Shown in pieces: positions 10,314-21,184 of a stretch of DNA of 64,000 nucleotides (its first letter is position 1; each line of letters opens with the position of its first letter). Origin of the DNA: Hirsutella rhossiliensis. Its lineage: Eukaryota; Ascomycota; Sordariomycetes; Hypocreales; Ophiocordycipitaceae. The position numbers and the translations under genes are program-made. Below the pieces are notes generated by a model that did not search any database, was not told where the DNA came from, and worked only from the letters and a program-made list of their open reading frames with translations. The stretch is taken from assembly GCF_020360975.1 (NCBI RefSeq), contig NW_025408671.1, forward strand, positions 4,278,001 to 4,342,000. Reading direction: 5' to 3'.

Positions 10314-10879
10314 TCTTAAGGTATATAAGCAAAAGCGGAATTTTAGGAAATCAAGGAATTATATAAGACTACGTAATAGAGGGGAAGAAGGAGTATAAGG
10401 TAGGATTTTCAACGGAATTTATTAGTAGTATATTAGTATAAAAGAGGTATTAAAGTTAATAATACTCTATCTATCTACTAGCGGATATACTATCTTATAT
10501 AGATAATTATAGCTAAACGGAAGAACCTTTCGGGACTAGATTTAAGCTGCCGTATAGCCCTAAGACTAGGAAATTCCGTAATACCTTAAGTAAATCTAGA
10601 AGTGTCTTAGTTCTACTAATATTCGTGTTTAAAGGAGGTTAGTTATACTAGTATTTTTAAGAGGTCTTAGCTAGCATTCTAAGCTAGCTCTATTCCTTCG
10701 ATTCCCGATTATACGATAACTAGCAACCCGTTTAATATATAATAATATATAAACTAACGAGCGATTCTTACTTTATAATATAGGATTTTATTTATAATTA
10801 ATATACTACTTATTAGCTTATATAATCGGGAGAGTATATTATAGCTACTTTATTTATAGTAGGAACACCGTTCCTTATA
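10314..10879 (-). repeat. Solo LTR-A inserted in element H
   Basis: 566 bp, same orientation as Copia-1 and colinear with its LTRs along the whole length. It is flanked by ATAAC (10309-10313 and 10880-10884). Most CA/TG sites of the Copia-1 LTR are TA here, e.g. GTGTATTGGTGTG corresponds to GTATATTAGTATA, while CG-containing blocks such as CTTTCGGGAC are kept. It was formed by recombination between the two LTRs of a full element, then hit by RIP. Confidence 0.95.
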
Positions 10880-10884
10880 ATAAC

Positions 10885-11624
10885 TTAATCTAAGGTATAA
10901 CTTTAGTTATAGTAGTTAATATTACCGCTCGCTATATTAAATTTAAGAAAGGATAGTACTTAGGAATATTAATAGACCTTAGCGATAAAATATTATTTTT
11001 ATAGATCGACCTACTTAAGGAAACCCTAGCTAAGGTAAATCTAACTAAAGAACTAGCTAAATAAAAGACTATAGAATATAGTAAGCTATACTAAGATACT
11101 AACTTATTAGTAAAACCCCTAGGAAAAGAAAGCCCTAGGTCTACTAAAAGGGAACTCCCTTTATATATATATAAATAGACTCCGAACTATAAGATTAGGA
11201 TTTTATAAGACTATAGCCTCTTAAAGATAACTACTTTAAAGGATATTAAGATTTATAATTAAGACCTTATATTTATAAAAAAGATCTAATATATAGTCGC
11301 TTCTTTCTTAACTTTATAATCGGACTAAGGTATTCTTAAGGTCTACCTAAACTATTAGATATATATTCTATTAATAGAAAACTAATACTTATAAAAACTA
11401 GCTTTTAAGGCTTACTTACTTAGCTAGAAGGATAAAGCGCTAATTAACTAAACTTATAAAGACCTATACTAAAAAGGGTATATAAAATAAGCTATAAAGG
11501 TAACCTTATTTACTTACTTTATATTTATAGTCTAGAAAACTATATATAGTAACGAAAAGAGCTAAATAGTAATAGACCTATATACTCTTAATAGTATAGC
11601 TATCTTAAACGCTTACTTAATATT
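10885..11624 (+). pseudogene. Element H reverse transcriptase, fingers region
   Basis: The last 140 bp read VTLFTYFIFIV-stop-KTIYSNEKS-stop-IVIDLYTLNSIAILNAYLI. This is the Gypsy RT block in which VVDLRxLNxxxxPDAYPLP lies just before the palm. Upstream sequence belongs to the protease-RT spacer. The frame is cut at ATATT by the solo LTR-B and resumes at 12325 with ILL-stop-RDII. Functional RT copies RNA to DNA; this one has multiple stops. Confidence 0.8.
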
Positions 11625-12319
11625 TATAAGAATATACCCTTATATTCCTATTTTACTATTATAAAGAAATAATAGGCATAGGGAGGCTTTATAGAATAAG
11701 CTAGTAAAAAGAGGCTCTATAATATAGTCTAAGGGAATAACCCTTAAAAGACAAAGACCTCTACTAGATATCTATACCTTCCTCTAGGAAAAGCGGGTTA
11801 AGATAAGCCTATCCTTATAAAAAAATATGTATAAATTATATAAGTTAATTATAAGCAGAACGGATACCCTATTGCCTATTTTAGCCTAGCGGTTTCGAAG
11901 ATATCCGCGATACAAGAATAGGTAGGGCATAGAGCATTCTAGTTAAATCTACTACTTATACTAGAACCTATAGTCTTACTTTAACTATCACGCTATAATT
12001 AGACCACCTACTAAATTAGGAAGATATACTATAGATAGAGCTTTTTAAGCACTATAGAATATGCTAGAAAGCTAACTAATTAGTCTACTAGTAGGCGAGC
12101 AATAGTCTATAAAAGACAAAGGATTTCCCTAGGAGTAGTAGATAGAATAAGTAAGTTTATAAGTATCTTTTATAACGCTATTCTTTTAATATATTATTTA
12201 GCCCCTTATATACTCGTTATAAATTCCGGACGAAATCCTACCCTATACTCCTTCGACCGATCTTTTCGCTTATATTATTAAGTACTCGATTCTACGCTTA
12301 TTACTTATACCTTCTTATA
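11625..12319 (+). repeat. Solo LTR of a second family (LTR-B), copy 1
   Basis: 695 bp flanked by ATATT (11620-11624 and 12320-12324). Ends are TATAAGAATATACC and ACCTTCTTATA, a short imperfect inverted terminal pair consistent with a former TG...CA LTR. It is an inverted copy of 13802-14498. It shares a short block with LTR-A (a GTAGGATTT-type motif next to GGAATTTAT, on the opposite strand), hinting at related Copia-type LTRs. The strand given is the one on which this copy matches the element-sense strand of LTR-A. No internal region of this family occurs in the window. Confidence 0.88.
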
Positions 12320-12324
12320 ATATT

Positions 12325-12512
12325 ACTTTAAAGAGATATAATTTGAAAGCTTTAAGGGAAATACTTTATTTTTACTATAAACGCTTAGTCTTTTTTTTAT
12401 TAGTTCTTTATCTATAAAAGTATTAAGAAAGGGTTATAGTAATTAGCTATAAAAGCTTAAAATAACTAATAGTAACCTTAATAGGATATAAGAACTTACT
12501 TATATACGTCTT
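12325..12512 (+). pseudogene. Element H reverse transcriptase, palm entry
   Basis: Reads ILL-stop-RDII-stop-KL-stop-GKYFIFTINA-stop-SFFY, then YKSIKKGL and VTLIGYKNLLIYV. This corresponds to Gypsy RT motifs in which LPLQxDII...GxxxFTxxDAxSFFYQ carries the first catalytic Asp (here Asn in INA) and MGYKNSPxYVQR follows. The frame is broken by the LINE tail at about 12516 and resumes beyond 21184 with FID-stop-IL and the YIDN motif. Confidence 0.85.
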
Positions 12513-13105
12513 ATATTATTATTATTAAGATTATACTAGGGACCTAGCTAAAGGTATCTAAAACTTTAATATTAAATAGGAGGGAAAAACTAAAGTACTT
12601 AAGGGAAAACCCTCCTTTCTTTTAATATAGGTCCGCCTTAAATAAGGTTATAGTAGTAGTATATAGGAAATTTACGCTAGCTATTATAGGCTCCTCCTAC
12701 GCTATTATATTTCGGTATAGGCCCTCTTAGGCTATAGCCGCTACTATCCTAAGCGGCCGCGGCCTAGGCTCGCTAGCCTAGGCCTAGGGTTATAGGTAGT
12801 AGTCTCTCTCTAAGGGCCTAACTTATAGGCGCCTTTATTTACTATAGCTCCTACGTTATAACCGTATAGCTATAGTCGCGTTAGCTTATTAGTCCGTTAA
12901 TTAGTAGGGTAGGTAATATCTAGTTACTAGGCCGGGCGCTAGTATAGGTCGCTCCTAAGTAGGGCTAGTTAATCGAAATTTAGTCGGCTAGCTCCGCTAA
13001 TTATAAATCGGTTCCTATCTAGCTATACGACTTCTTAATTAAGGGCGCGGCGGCCTATATTTACCTTCTATCTTATAGTTACTAATTACGCGCGCTTAGC
13101 TCGCG

Positions 13106-13113
13106 CCTATATA
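13106..13113 (+). promoter_or_regulatory. Possible TATA-like promoter block in the LINE-1 insertion
   Basis: A CTATATATA block follows a GC-rich stretch and precedes a long pyrimidine-rich tract (CCTACCCTCCTCCTTT and onward), an arrangement often seen upstream of fungal transcription starts. The plus-strand frame of the insertion begins some 180 bp downstream. In such AT-rich DNA the match has little weight. Confidence 0.2.
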
Positions 13114-13289
13114 TACCTACCCTCCTCCTTTAGTTTTATACGTACCTCCTCTTATCTCTCTATTATCTATCTCTTTTATAGGCCTAACTACTACCTTACC
13201 TACCTTATTTCTATAACTCTAGGTCTCCTTAGTACTATATTTAGTTTACTTATTACCGCGTTATAATATCTAACTAAAAAGCTAACTTA

Positions 13290-13797
13290 GGTAATAGTAG
13301 CTTGCCTCCTTTAAAACCCTCTCCTTATAAGAAAGTCGCTATAGTAGCGGGATTAAAGCGCTTTATTTTATACTTTATATATATTAAGCGTCTTATTAAT
13401 AAGCTTACCTATAAGTCCTTTACTAGCTATTAAAACTAGTCTTATAAGTATTAATCCTAGCTTTATCTTAGGTTAATTTTACCTTTAATATTTTTAGCTA
13501 ACTTTAATAGCTATAAAGGCTAAAGTATATATTACTTATACTAACTCTAACTAATCTTATTACTAAGTAAGTAACCCTTTCCTACTATAGTACTATCTAA
13601 GTTTAATATTAATTTATATTTTAGATTACCTTTAAGGGTAAGGAGGCCGCTTATACCCTCTACTAAGTATAGTTTAAGGTTAATAGCCTTTCTTTTATTA
13701 AGGGTTTAGTATAAGAGTACCTTTATCGCGCTACTCTAGAAACTTATATTTATATTAATTAAAAGGCCTCTACTATTAAAGGTAAGGGCGTATTAGG
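13290..13797 (+). pseudogene. Possible N-terminal coding part of the LINE-1 insertion
   Basis: A plus frame begins near PPLKPSPYKK (about 13307) and runs with sparse stops toward the LTR-B insertion at 13797. Composition is Pro/Ser/Lys-rich at the start, then hydrophobic in a way typical of C-to-T damaged Pro/Thr/Ser/Ala codons. Whether it joins the frame at 15165-16330 after removal of the two solo LTRs was not established. I do not recognise the protein. Confidence 0.25.
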
Positions 13798-13801
13798 TAA
13801 G

Positions 13802-14498
13802 TATAAGAAGGTATAAGCAATAAGCGTAGAATTAAGTAATCGATAACGTAAGCGGAAAGATCGGTCGAAGGAGTATAGGGTAGGATTTCGTCCGGAATTT
13901 ATAACGAGCATATAAGGGGCTAAATAATATATTAAAAGAATAGCGTTGTAAAAGATACTTGCGAACTTACTTCTTCTATCTACTACTCCTAGGGAAATCC
14001 TTCGTCTTTTATAGACCATTGCTCGCCTACTAGTAGACCAATTAGTTAGCTTTCTAGCATATTCTATAGTGCTTAAAAAGCTCTATCTATAGTATATCTT
14101 CCTAACTTAGTAGGTGGTCTGATCATAGCGTAATGGTTAACGTAAGACTATGGGTTCTAGCATAAGTAGTGGATTTAACTAGAATGTTCTATGCCCTACC
14201 TATTCTCGTATCGCGGATATCTTCGGAACCGCTAGGCCAAAATAGGCAATATGGTATCCGTTCTGCTCGTAATTGACTTATGCATTTTATGCATATTTCT
14301 GTTTATAAGGATAGGCTTATCCTGACCCGCTTTCCCTAGAGGAAGGTATAGTTGTCTAATAGAGGTCTTTGTCTTTTAAGGGTTATTCCCTTAGACTATA
14401 TTATAGAGCCTCTTTTTACTAGCTTATTCTATAAAGCCTCCCTATGCCTATTATTTCTTTATAATAGTAAAATAGGAATATAAGGGTATATTCTTATA
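13802..14498 (-). repeat. Solo LTR-B, copy 2 (less mutated)
   Basis: 697 bp, inverted relative to 11625-12319, flanked by GTAAG (13797-13801 and 14499-14503). It keeps CA/TG sites lost in copy 1, e.g. TGATCATAGCGTAATGG near 14119 and ATGCATTTTATGCATA near 14280, so it is younger or escaped some RIP. A short open frame on its minus strand (13759-14019, 86 codons) crosses the LTR edge and is not taken as a gene. Its own target is the unclassified insertion inside LINE-1. Confidence 0.9.
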
Positions 14499-14591
14499 GT
14501 AAGTCCGCCCTTAGTTTAGCTATAGTTACTAAGAATATTAAGACGCTCGCGTTAGCTTTTACTTATTTTATAGATAATACCTACTATATAT

Positions 14592-15159
14592 TATAAGGAA
14601 CGGTGTTCCTACTATAAATAAAGCAGCTATAATATACTCTCCCGATTATATAAGCTAATAAGTAGTATATTAATTATAGATAAAATCTTATCCTATAGAG
14701 TAAGAATCGCTCGTTATTTTGCATATTATTATATATTAAACGGGTTACCGGTTATTATATAATCGGGAATCGAAGGAACAGAGCTAGCTTAGAATGCTAG
14801 CTAAGACCTCTTAAGAATACCGGCACGACTAACCTCCTTTAAACATAAATATTAGTAGAACTAAGATACTTTTAGATTTACTCGAGGTATTACGGAATTT
14901 CTTAGTCTTAGGGCTATACGGCAGCCTAAATCTAGTCCTAAAAGGTTCTTCCGTTTAGCTATAATTATCTATATAAGATAGTATATCCGCTAATAGATAG
15001 ATAGAAGATTATTAACTTTAATACCTCTTTTATATACTAATATACTACTAATAAATTCCGTTAAAAATCCTACCTTATACTCCTTCTTCCCCTTTATTAC
15101 GTAGTCTTACGTAATTCCTTAATTTCCTAAAATTCCGCTTTTACTTATATACCTTAAGA
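14592..15159 (+). repeat. Solo LTR-A inside the LINE-1 insertion
   Basis: 568 bp, orientation opposite to Copia-1 (starts TATAAGGAACGG, ends CCTTAAGA). It is flanked by TATAT (14587-14591 and 15160-15164). RIP damage is intermediate: CATGTTATTATGCATT of the reference type is largely TA-converted, while TTTTGCAT remains. Confidence 0.95.
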
Positions 15160-15164
15160 TATAT

Positions 15165-16330
15165 ATAAGTCCTTAAAGAAATACCTAAGTAAGTTTAGCG
15201 ATACTATTAAGACCTTAGCTTAGGTTAGGCCTAAGTCGCTCTTAGTTACTTAAAAGACTCTTATAGTAGTTAACGATCTCGCTAACTATTTCTATCCTAT
15301 TACTAATAATAGCCTTAACGGTAAGGATAGCGGTTTTAATCTTATTAGTCTTACTAGGCCTATTCTAGCCCTAGTCCCTTTTAATAAAAGGAAGGGTAAA
15401 GGTAAGGGTAAGGCGGTAGCCGCGTCTAAAGCCTTATTTAAAGCTAAGGCTAAGGAGTCTATCGTTATTGCTATACCTACGGCCGTTATAAAGCTAGCTT
15501 AGGATTATACTATATCTCCCTTTAATACTAAGCTATAGCCTAGTAGTTCTCTTAGTACCGAGCCTGCCTTAAAGCGTCCCTATCTTATATCGCCTACCGA
15601 TCTTACTAGCGCTCCTAACTTTATTTAATAGCGTCTTTATAGCTATCGCGGTTTAGTCTTAGCTAAGATTATCGCTAGTCTTAACCTTAATTAAATCTAA
15701 GGTTATAGTATAGGCTATAGCGAACGCCTTTATACCGCTGCTAGTATAGGTCTTACCTTAGTATAGACCTTAGTCGTTACTTTATCTTATAAGCTAGCCG
15801 TCTAAGCTAGCTTTAGTTTAGGTTTAAAGTTAGGTTTATCTAGTCATTATTAAGCTTCTTATAGCGGTAGTAGTCCCTATACTCCTTATAAGCCTTAGGT
15901 TACTCCCTCTTATACCCCGCGTACTACCCTAAGAGGGTCTTATTATTCTTACCGCGATAATAAGGCGGACGTTACTACTAATAAGCTAGGCTAAGGTTAT
16001 AGTTTAAGGGGGGGGGGCTAGTTATTAGCTCTATCTTAGTTCGGTTCTAAGTTAAGTCTTATTTAGTTATAGTCTTTTAATAGTAGGTCTTATTTTATAG
16101 CTATTAAGGTCGGTTTAGTTAGGTTATATTAGTTCTATTTAGTCTATAGTTTAATCGGCGAGGTTTACGCTTAGTTTAAGTTTAGTTTAGTTAAAGCTAT
16201 AGTCTTATTATTATAAGTCCTCTCCTTTCTTAAATCGCCTTAGTAAGGGAAGTAGTTAGCTAAGGTAGTCTTAGTTAAGGCCGCTCTATCCCTAGCGCGA
16301 CCTTAGTCTTATTATCCGGTATATCTATAT
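15165..16330 (+). pseudogene. Lys/Ser/Pro-rich reading frame of the LINE-1 insertion
   Basis: From about 15388 the plus strand reads GKGKAVAASKALFKAKAKES, then after a stop DYTISPFNTKL and SSSLSTEPALKRPYLISPTD. Charged and Ser/Pro-rich segments with stops only at former Gln/Trp codons look like genuine protein and not random AT-rich DNA. Later parts (15640-16300) become Tyr/Leu/Val-rich and ambiguous, and contain an 8-9 base G run at about 16007. No catalytic motif was found. It might be a gag-like nucleic-acid-binding protein, a captured host gene fragment, or a DNA transposon accessory protein. RIP on this sequence implies it was repeated or lay next to repeats. Confidence 0.35.
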
Positions 16331-16339
16331 ATAGCCTCT

Positions 16340-19300
16340 AAGCTAGGTTAAACTAACGGAGCCTACTTAAGTAAAGGAACTATTATACTAGCGGCGCTAC
16401 TATCCTTTTCCCTTAAAGGCCCGCTCTTATATTACCTACGTCCTAAGCCTATATTAAGAGGGACTCCCTTACCTCTACTATTAGTAAATAGTTAATTATT
16501 ATATAATAAATAGTATCCTATCTTTATTTATAGGTATATATTAGTAAAACTACGCTAAGGACCTATTAGTTAAAAAGGAAGTTATTAAGCTTAATCTTTT
16601 TTATATATATCTAAGTAATTACTATACTAATATACTTAAGGAGGCCCTTATAATAGTCTAGCGTTATTGCCTTATTAAACTAAGGTAGGAAGTTAGCGGG
16701 GTAAAAGGTAGTTTAGTATTATCGGATCGCGTTTTCCTTAGCGTTTTATTAAGCGGCCTATTCCTTATTTAGCCTTTTAAGCGACTTAGCTTTATTTAAG
16801 AGGTCGTTCGATCTTATCTAGCCCTAGACCCCCCTTATCTCTTCTATAAGGGGGGGTCTACTTAGAGGTAGCGCTGCTAAGGGTTTACTCTCTCTTTAGT
16901 ATTACCTCCTTTTAAGTATACCCGCGACCGCGTTAAACGCGCGTTAGATTTAGCTAAAAAGCCCTAAGTCCTCTAGCCTCTAAAGGGTATCTATTATTCT
17001 TTAGTTTAAGTAAAGGTTAATTAAGGGTACCTATACCTCTACTTTAACTTAATAAACTAAGGTCGCGCGGTAAGCGCTTATTACTACTTAAAGGTAAGCT
17101 AACTAATCTTAGGTAAGGTCCTATATAATTTTATATAGTTTCCCCTTTATAAGTATTATCTTATAAAATATAACTATAGCGTAAGAGATTAAGGATTAAA
17201 TTACCTTACTATAGACTTCCTTAGCGTATAGTAAGGTATAGCTCTATATAGATACCGCGAGCTTAGTTAGGGCTATAGTCTAGCGCTTTAACTTTACTTA
17301 GAGCTATTTTAAGTATACCTTTTAATATAGTTTCCGGTATACCTAAACCCTTAATAAGCGGGCCTCTTAGACTAGAGTTACTATATCGGCCTTAAAGCGG
17401 ACTAGCGTTATTATTACTTATCTCCTTTATATAAAGTATAGTAATTCGCTCTTTAATAGTTTAAAAGTAACTATAAACTTAGTCGCTTACTCTATATATA
17501 CCTTTTAAGTTTCTTCTAAGTATACTACTATAGTAGCCTTATTAGGTCTAATACTAACTATATTTATATTATTAGCGAAGCTAATAGTATAAATACTATA
17601 TATTATACTAATCCTTTTATATAAGGGGGTTATATAGTATAGAAATAAGATTAAGGATAAGAGGAAGCCTTAAAGGACTCCTATTAGCACTTAAGTTAGC
17701 TTTAAGGTCTTCTTATTAAAGTAAAGGGTTAATCTTCTATTACTTATAAAGCTTTATATTAAGCTTATAAGCTATCTAAGGTATCCCTTAAGCTTTAGTT
17801 CCCTTATAAGCTTATTATAGTTAACTATATCGAATACGCCCTTAATATCTAGCTATAAGAATAATATAATGCCCTTTTAGGCTTATATCGCGTATATTAA
17901 TTCTATTACTAGTAGGATCGCTGCCTTTATAAAGCGTTCCTTTTTATTCCTTATTTATTTATTTAGTAGGATACTATTCGCCTCTACTACTCCCGCGATC
18001 TTTTAAGCTAGTATCTACTTAAGTACTTTTCCTATTATAAGTAAGAGGAAAATTAGTCTCTATCCCCTTACTATATAATAGGCTTCTAGCCCCTTACCTA
18101 GCTTTTAAATAACTACTATATTCGCGCTATAAAACTAACCTAAGAAATATAAAAGTTAGGTATAGGCGTTAAAGATTATAGCTAGTTACTAGACTAAGGC
18201 TAGGCTATACTTCTTAATAAACCTTAATGGGATACTATTTAGACCTATTACTTTCTAGCTTACTATCTTACTTAGCGCCCTTATAATATTAGCTAGCTAG
18301 ATCTATTAGTTAACTATAAAGGTCGCTTTAGCTATAGGCTAAGGTAGCCCTTAGGTCGTGCCGGCCTTTAGTAAAAAGAACTTAGCGGCTAATAGCTAGG
18401 CCTTCCTTTTAAAGGTTTTCGTTAGTTAGTCCTTACCTTCCTTAACTAATAGTAAGATATAAGTTAGTTTTAGTAATAGCTTATTATAAAGTCTAGCCTA
18501 CCTCTTTATATTCTAGACCTTAGTATTATCGGCGCTAAATTCTTTTAAGAACTCGCGCTAATAAGCCCTCCTTACCTCGCGGACGGTCTACTTTTAAGCT
18601 ATAGACGCCTTATATAGGTCTTCTTAGTTCGCCTTATTCCTTTCCTACTTATACTTCCTCCTCGCCCTCTTAGCCTCCCTTATCGCCCTCCTTACCTTTA
18701 AGGTAAACTATACCTTACCCTTAAGTAATACTCGCCTTTAGCGTAGAACTATAGCTATCGCGATCTATATTAAAGTAGTAAAGATATAGTTTAGGTCTTT
18801 ATCGATATCTTTAAGCATTTAAAGTATTAACTAGTATAGTCTTAGCTAAGATATAGTCTTAGCTTTAACTAGCTTTACTTTTACTTCTTTTTATATTAAG
18901 GCTAGTTTAAGTACCTAGGCCTATATATTAACCTATAGTATAATAGTTTAAGGGATATAGTCTAACCTAGTTAGGTCTAGGTTAGGCTTAGTATACTATA
19001 TCTTAGTCTTTAGTATTACTTAAGCTAGGTTAATAGTACTATCCTTTTAGCTATAGAAAAATCTTATATACTCTCTTCTTAAGGTAGTAAGTTTAAGTTA
19101 TAGTTTTATCGCCTCCTATATAAGTTATATTACGCTATCTAAGGTTCTATTATATTTATCCTAAAGTAGGTAATAGATATTAAAGTCCCTTACTATTATT
19201 ATAAGGTACTTTAGTTCGATTACGCTTAGGTTATATAGCGCTCTAGCCCTTACGGCCCTTAGTAGTAAGTAAATTACCTATAGTTTAATACTATCCTTAA

Positions 19301-19850
19301 AAATTACCTTACTTTAGTTTAGTCTAAACTAAGGTAACTAGGTCCTTAGCCTAAGCCTTTTATATATATATAGCGTATACCTCCCTTTCTTATAGACTAA
19401 GCTATAAGGCGCTGCTTTAAAAGGGAGGGGGGCCGCCTCTTAGTATAGCTTTTACTTCCTATAATACTATTAAGTTAAAGCTAGCTTAGTAGTAAAGCGC
19501 TAACTAAGCTAGCTTATATCTCTTTTATATATTTTAGAATAATACTTTTAGTTATATATAGGTAAGGTTAAGGTAAAAGGGGTTATCTATATAAGGAGGG
19601 AGGCGCTTTATCTCTTAGCGCTTCTCTATCTACTATACCTATAAATATTATTCGTACTTAGTTTAGCCTCCTTAGCCCTACTAGCTAGCGGGTATCTTAA
19701 GCTCGACCTCTTATCTTAGCGCGGTCTACTTAGTCCCTACTTCTAGACCGCGGTTAATTTAAGAACGCCCTAGGTTTTAACGGTAGAGAGCACCTATACT
19801 TAGTATACGTTTAAGTATTCGCGAACTATTAAGGTTAATATAAGTAGTTT
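16340..19850 (-). pseudogene. LINE-1 ORF2: endonuclease and reverse transcriptase
   Basis: Going 5' to 3' on the minus strand: an apurinic-type endonuclease with RDFNIYYLL at about 19160-19190 (family GDFNxHHPxW); reverse transcriptase with LDIKGVFDIVN (17829-17852, family LDIKGAFDNV, first catalytic Asp kept) and FANNINIV (17568-17579) where the family has FADD, so both catalytic Asp are Asn; then a region to about 16340 where Tad-clade elements carry RNase H. The protein would nick the target and prime cDNA synthesis there. Stops are at former Gln/Trp sites. LINE-2 has the same order, so the assignment is supported twice. Confidence 0.85.
17629..17645. other. Paralogous empty site for the 57472 solo LTR
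   Basis: LINE-1 has GTTATATAGTATAGAAA here. In LINE-2 the identical context is split by a solo LTR-A with TATAG duplicated on both sides (57467-57471, 58041-58045). This is the pre-insertion state and confirms LTR ends and target-duplication length. Confidence 0.93.
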
Positions 19851-19899
19851 TCCCTTACTTTTTCCTAGGCTTTATTTACTATAAGGTAAGTCTAGGTTT

Positions 19900-21100
19900 A
19901 TAATAGGTACTCCTTTTAATATAAGATATAGTTATAAGGGATTTCGCCCTTCTTAGCTTTATATTTATCCTTACCTTTATTATATACTATACTCTTATAT
20001 TAGCTATAGAGTTATATTAATATATATCGCTTAGTAATATAGCTATATTTATAGTAGTTATAGTACCTTTATAGTTAGACCGACTTATTATAGGGTTTAT
20101 ATTAAAAGATTTATACTTTAAGGACTAAGCTTAGGTTATAAAGCCTATTAGCCTCCTTTAAGCTACCGACCTTAATAAGTATAGTTATTACTATTAATAT
20201 CTTAGATTAAGGGTATAGCGCTTAAGCCTAAAGGACCTTAACTTTATTTACCTTTATAATCTTATAAAGTAATCGCTTCTTATCTACTATCGCTACTTTT
20301 AAGGGGACGTTCTTAGCGACTATTATATACGCGCGGTAGGAGATCGTAGCCTCTAGTCTAAATATAGCCTTAACCTAGCCTTAGTCCCTTTAGTAGGCTC
20401 CTACCGCGGTATTAAATATAACCGCGATATCTCTGCTTTAAAGGCGCCTTACCGCTATAGTACTTATAGCTTTTAAGGCTATATTTACCGCCTTTACTAT
20501 ATCTTTTAGTTCGCGGCTTAGGATTTTAGGCGGTGCCTTAATAAGGACTATAATAATCTCGCGTTTATAGCGCGGTTAGACTTATTTTACTATAGCTTTA
20601 TATTAGGTCGGTCCCTTAGTCTTAGCTACGACCGCGGCCTAGGTTCGCTTAGGGCCCCCTAGGCCTAAAGCGATACCTAAGCGGAGTTCTTCCTTAACTA
20701 CCTCCTTAATTATATCCTAGATTATTATCTTAAAGCTCTCGTCTACGTAGAGTACCGCCGATAATACGCTACTAGTATAGCTCTTTACCCTAAAGAGCTA
20801 TTTAACTACTACCTATACCCTACTAAACTATATACTTAGGATAAAGCCTACGAGTTCGTTATATATTACTTTTTTTATAAGGTCGCTCGGCGCTTAGGCT
20901 AGTATTATATTACTACTTTAGGTTTATTAACTCGCCTTATTAAGGTATATAAATTCGGGTAGCGTCTCTTTACGCTATACGCTTTAATCGAGCCTAGTAC
21001 GTTAAGGGCCGCTACTATATCTACCTACCTCTTAGCCTTAGCGTAGTATTATTACTAAGGGTAATTAATACTATTAAATTAATTCTTAGTATTAGTTAGT
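19900..21100 (-). pseudogene. LINE-1 ORF1: gag-like protein with CCHC knuckle
   Basis: On the minus strand at 20024-20065 the frame reads YYNYYKYSYITKRY, which is CX2CX4HX4C with every Cys and the His changed to Tyr (TGY or CAY to TAY), and G to S. This is the zinc knuckle of Tad-type ORF1 proteins, which bind element RNA. Upstream (20100-21000) are Ala/Arg/Gly-rich stretches with higher GC, as in ORF1 N-terminal regions. The start codon is not determinable. The total loss of all four metal ligands shows how complete RIP has been here. Confidence 0.7.
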
Positions 21101-21184
21101 ATTTTAGTCGCGATATATACCTACTATAAGTATATATTAGTTTCGCGAGAAGTTTCTTTTTTATATTTTTTTATATATCTTATA

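Larger units (their letters stand above)
12774..16335. mobile_element. Unclassified 3.56 kb insertion inside LINE-1
   Basis: LINE-1 and LINE-2 are colinear except that LINE-2 passes directly from CCTAAGCGGC to TTCTAAGTTAGG (about 56160-56180), whereas LINE-1 has 3.56 kb between CCTAAGCGGCC and CTCTAAGCTAGG. A candidate target duplication is GCGGCC on the left and ATAGCC on the right, equal if three RIP changes are allowed. Removing two solo LTRs and their duplications leaves about 2.29 kb. The left 350 bp are GC-rich with a TATA-like block at about 13106-13113; the rest has a Lys/Ser-rich plus-strand frame. No LTRs, obvious terminal inverted repeats or poly-A tail were seen. Family unknown. 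Confidence 0.6.
12516..21171 (-). mobile_element. LINE-1: Tad-like non-LTR retrotransposon
   Basis: Minus-strand non-LTR element inserted in the RT gene of element H. Its 3' end, at the left, carries an ATT/TAA microsatellite tail (about 12516-12526), the same tail as at 55922. A target duplication of up to 13 bp, TATACGTCTTATA (12503-12515) against TATATATCTTATA (21172-21184), differs only by RIP-type changes. ORF1 has a CCHC knuckle. ORF2 has an endonuclease, RT with a former FADD, and a downstream region, the Tad/I-clade order known from ascomycetes. A 3.56 kb insertion (about 12774-16335) interrupts its 3' region, and LINE-2 lacks it. The 5' end is the AT-rich stretch near 21150. Confidence 0.88.

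Noticed and set aside
12516..12526. ATT repeat as a plain microsatellite
   Set aside because: The same repeat sits at the same place in LINE-2 (55922), so it is the LINE 3' tail.
12720..13130. GC-rich patch as a CpG-island promoter of a living gene
   Set aside because: It lies at the edge of an insertion inside a dead LINE; GC is retained because CG is not a preferred RIP site, and no intact frame follows.
13759..14019. 86-codon minus-strand frame
   Set aside because: It crosses the boundary of solo LTR-B (13802) and its target duplication, and is absent as a conserved frame in the other LTR-B copy.
14110..14200. tRNA-like or SINE-like A-box (TAGCGTAATGGTTAACG) in LTR-B
   Set aside because: A convincing B-box and cloverleaf pairing are missing, and the 5-bp duplications and TG...CA-like ends identify the unit as an LTR.
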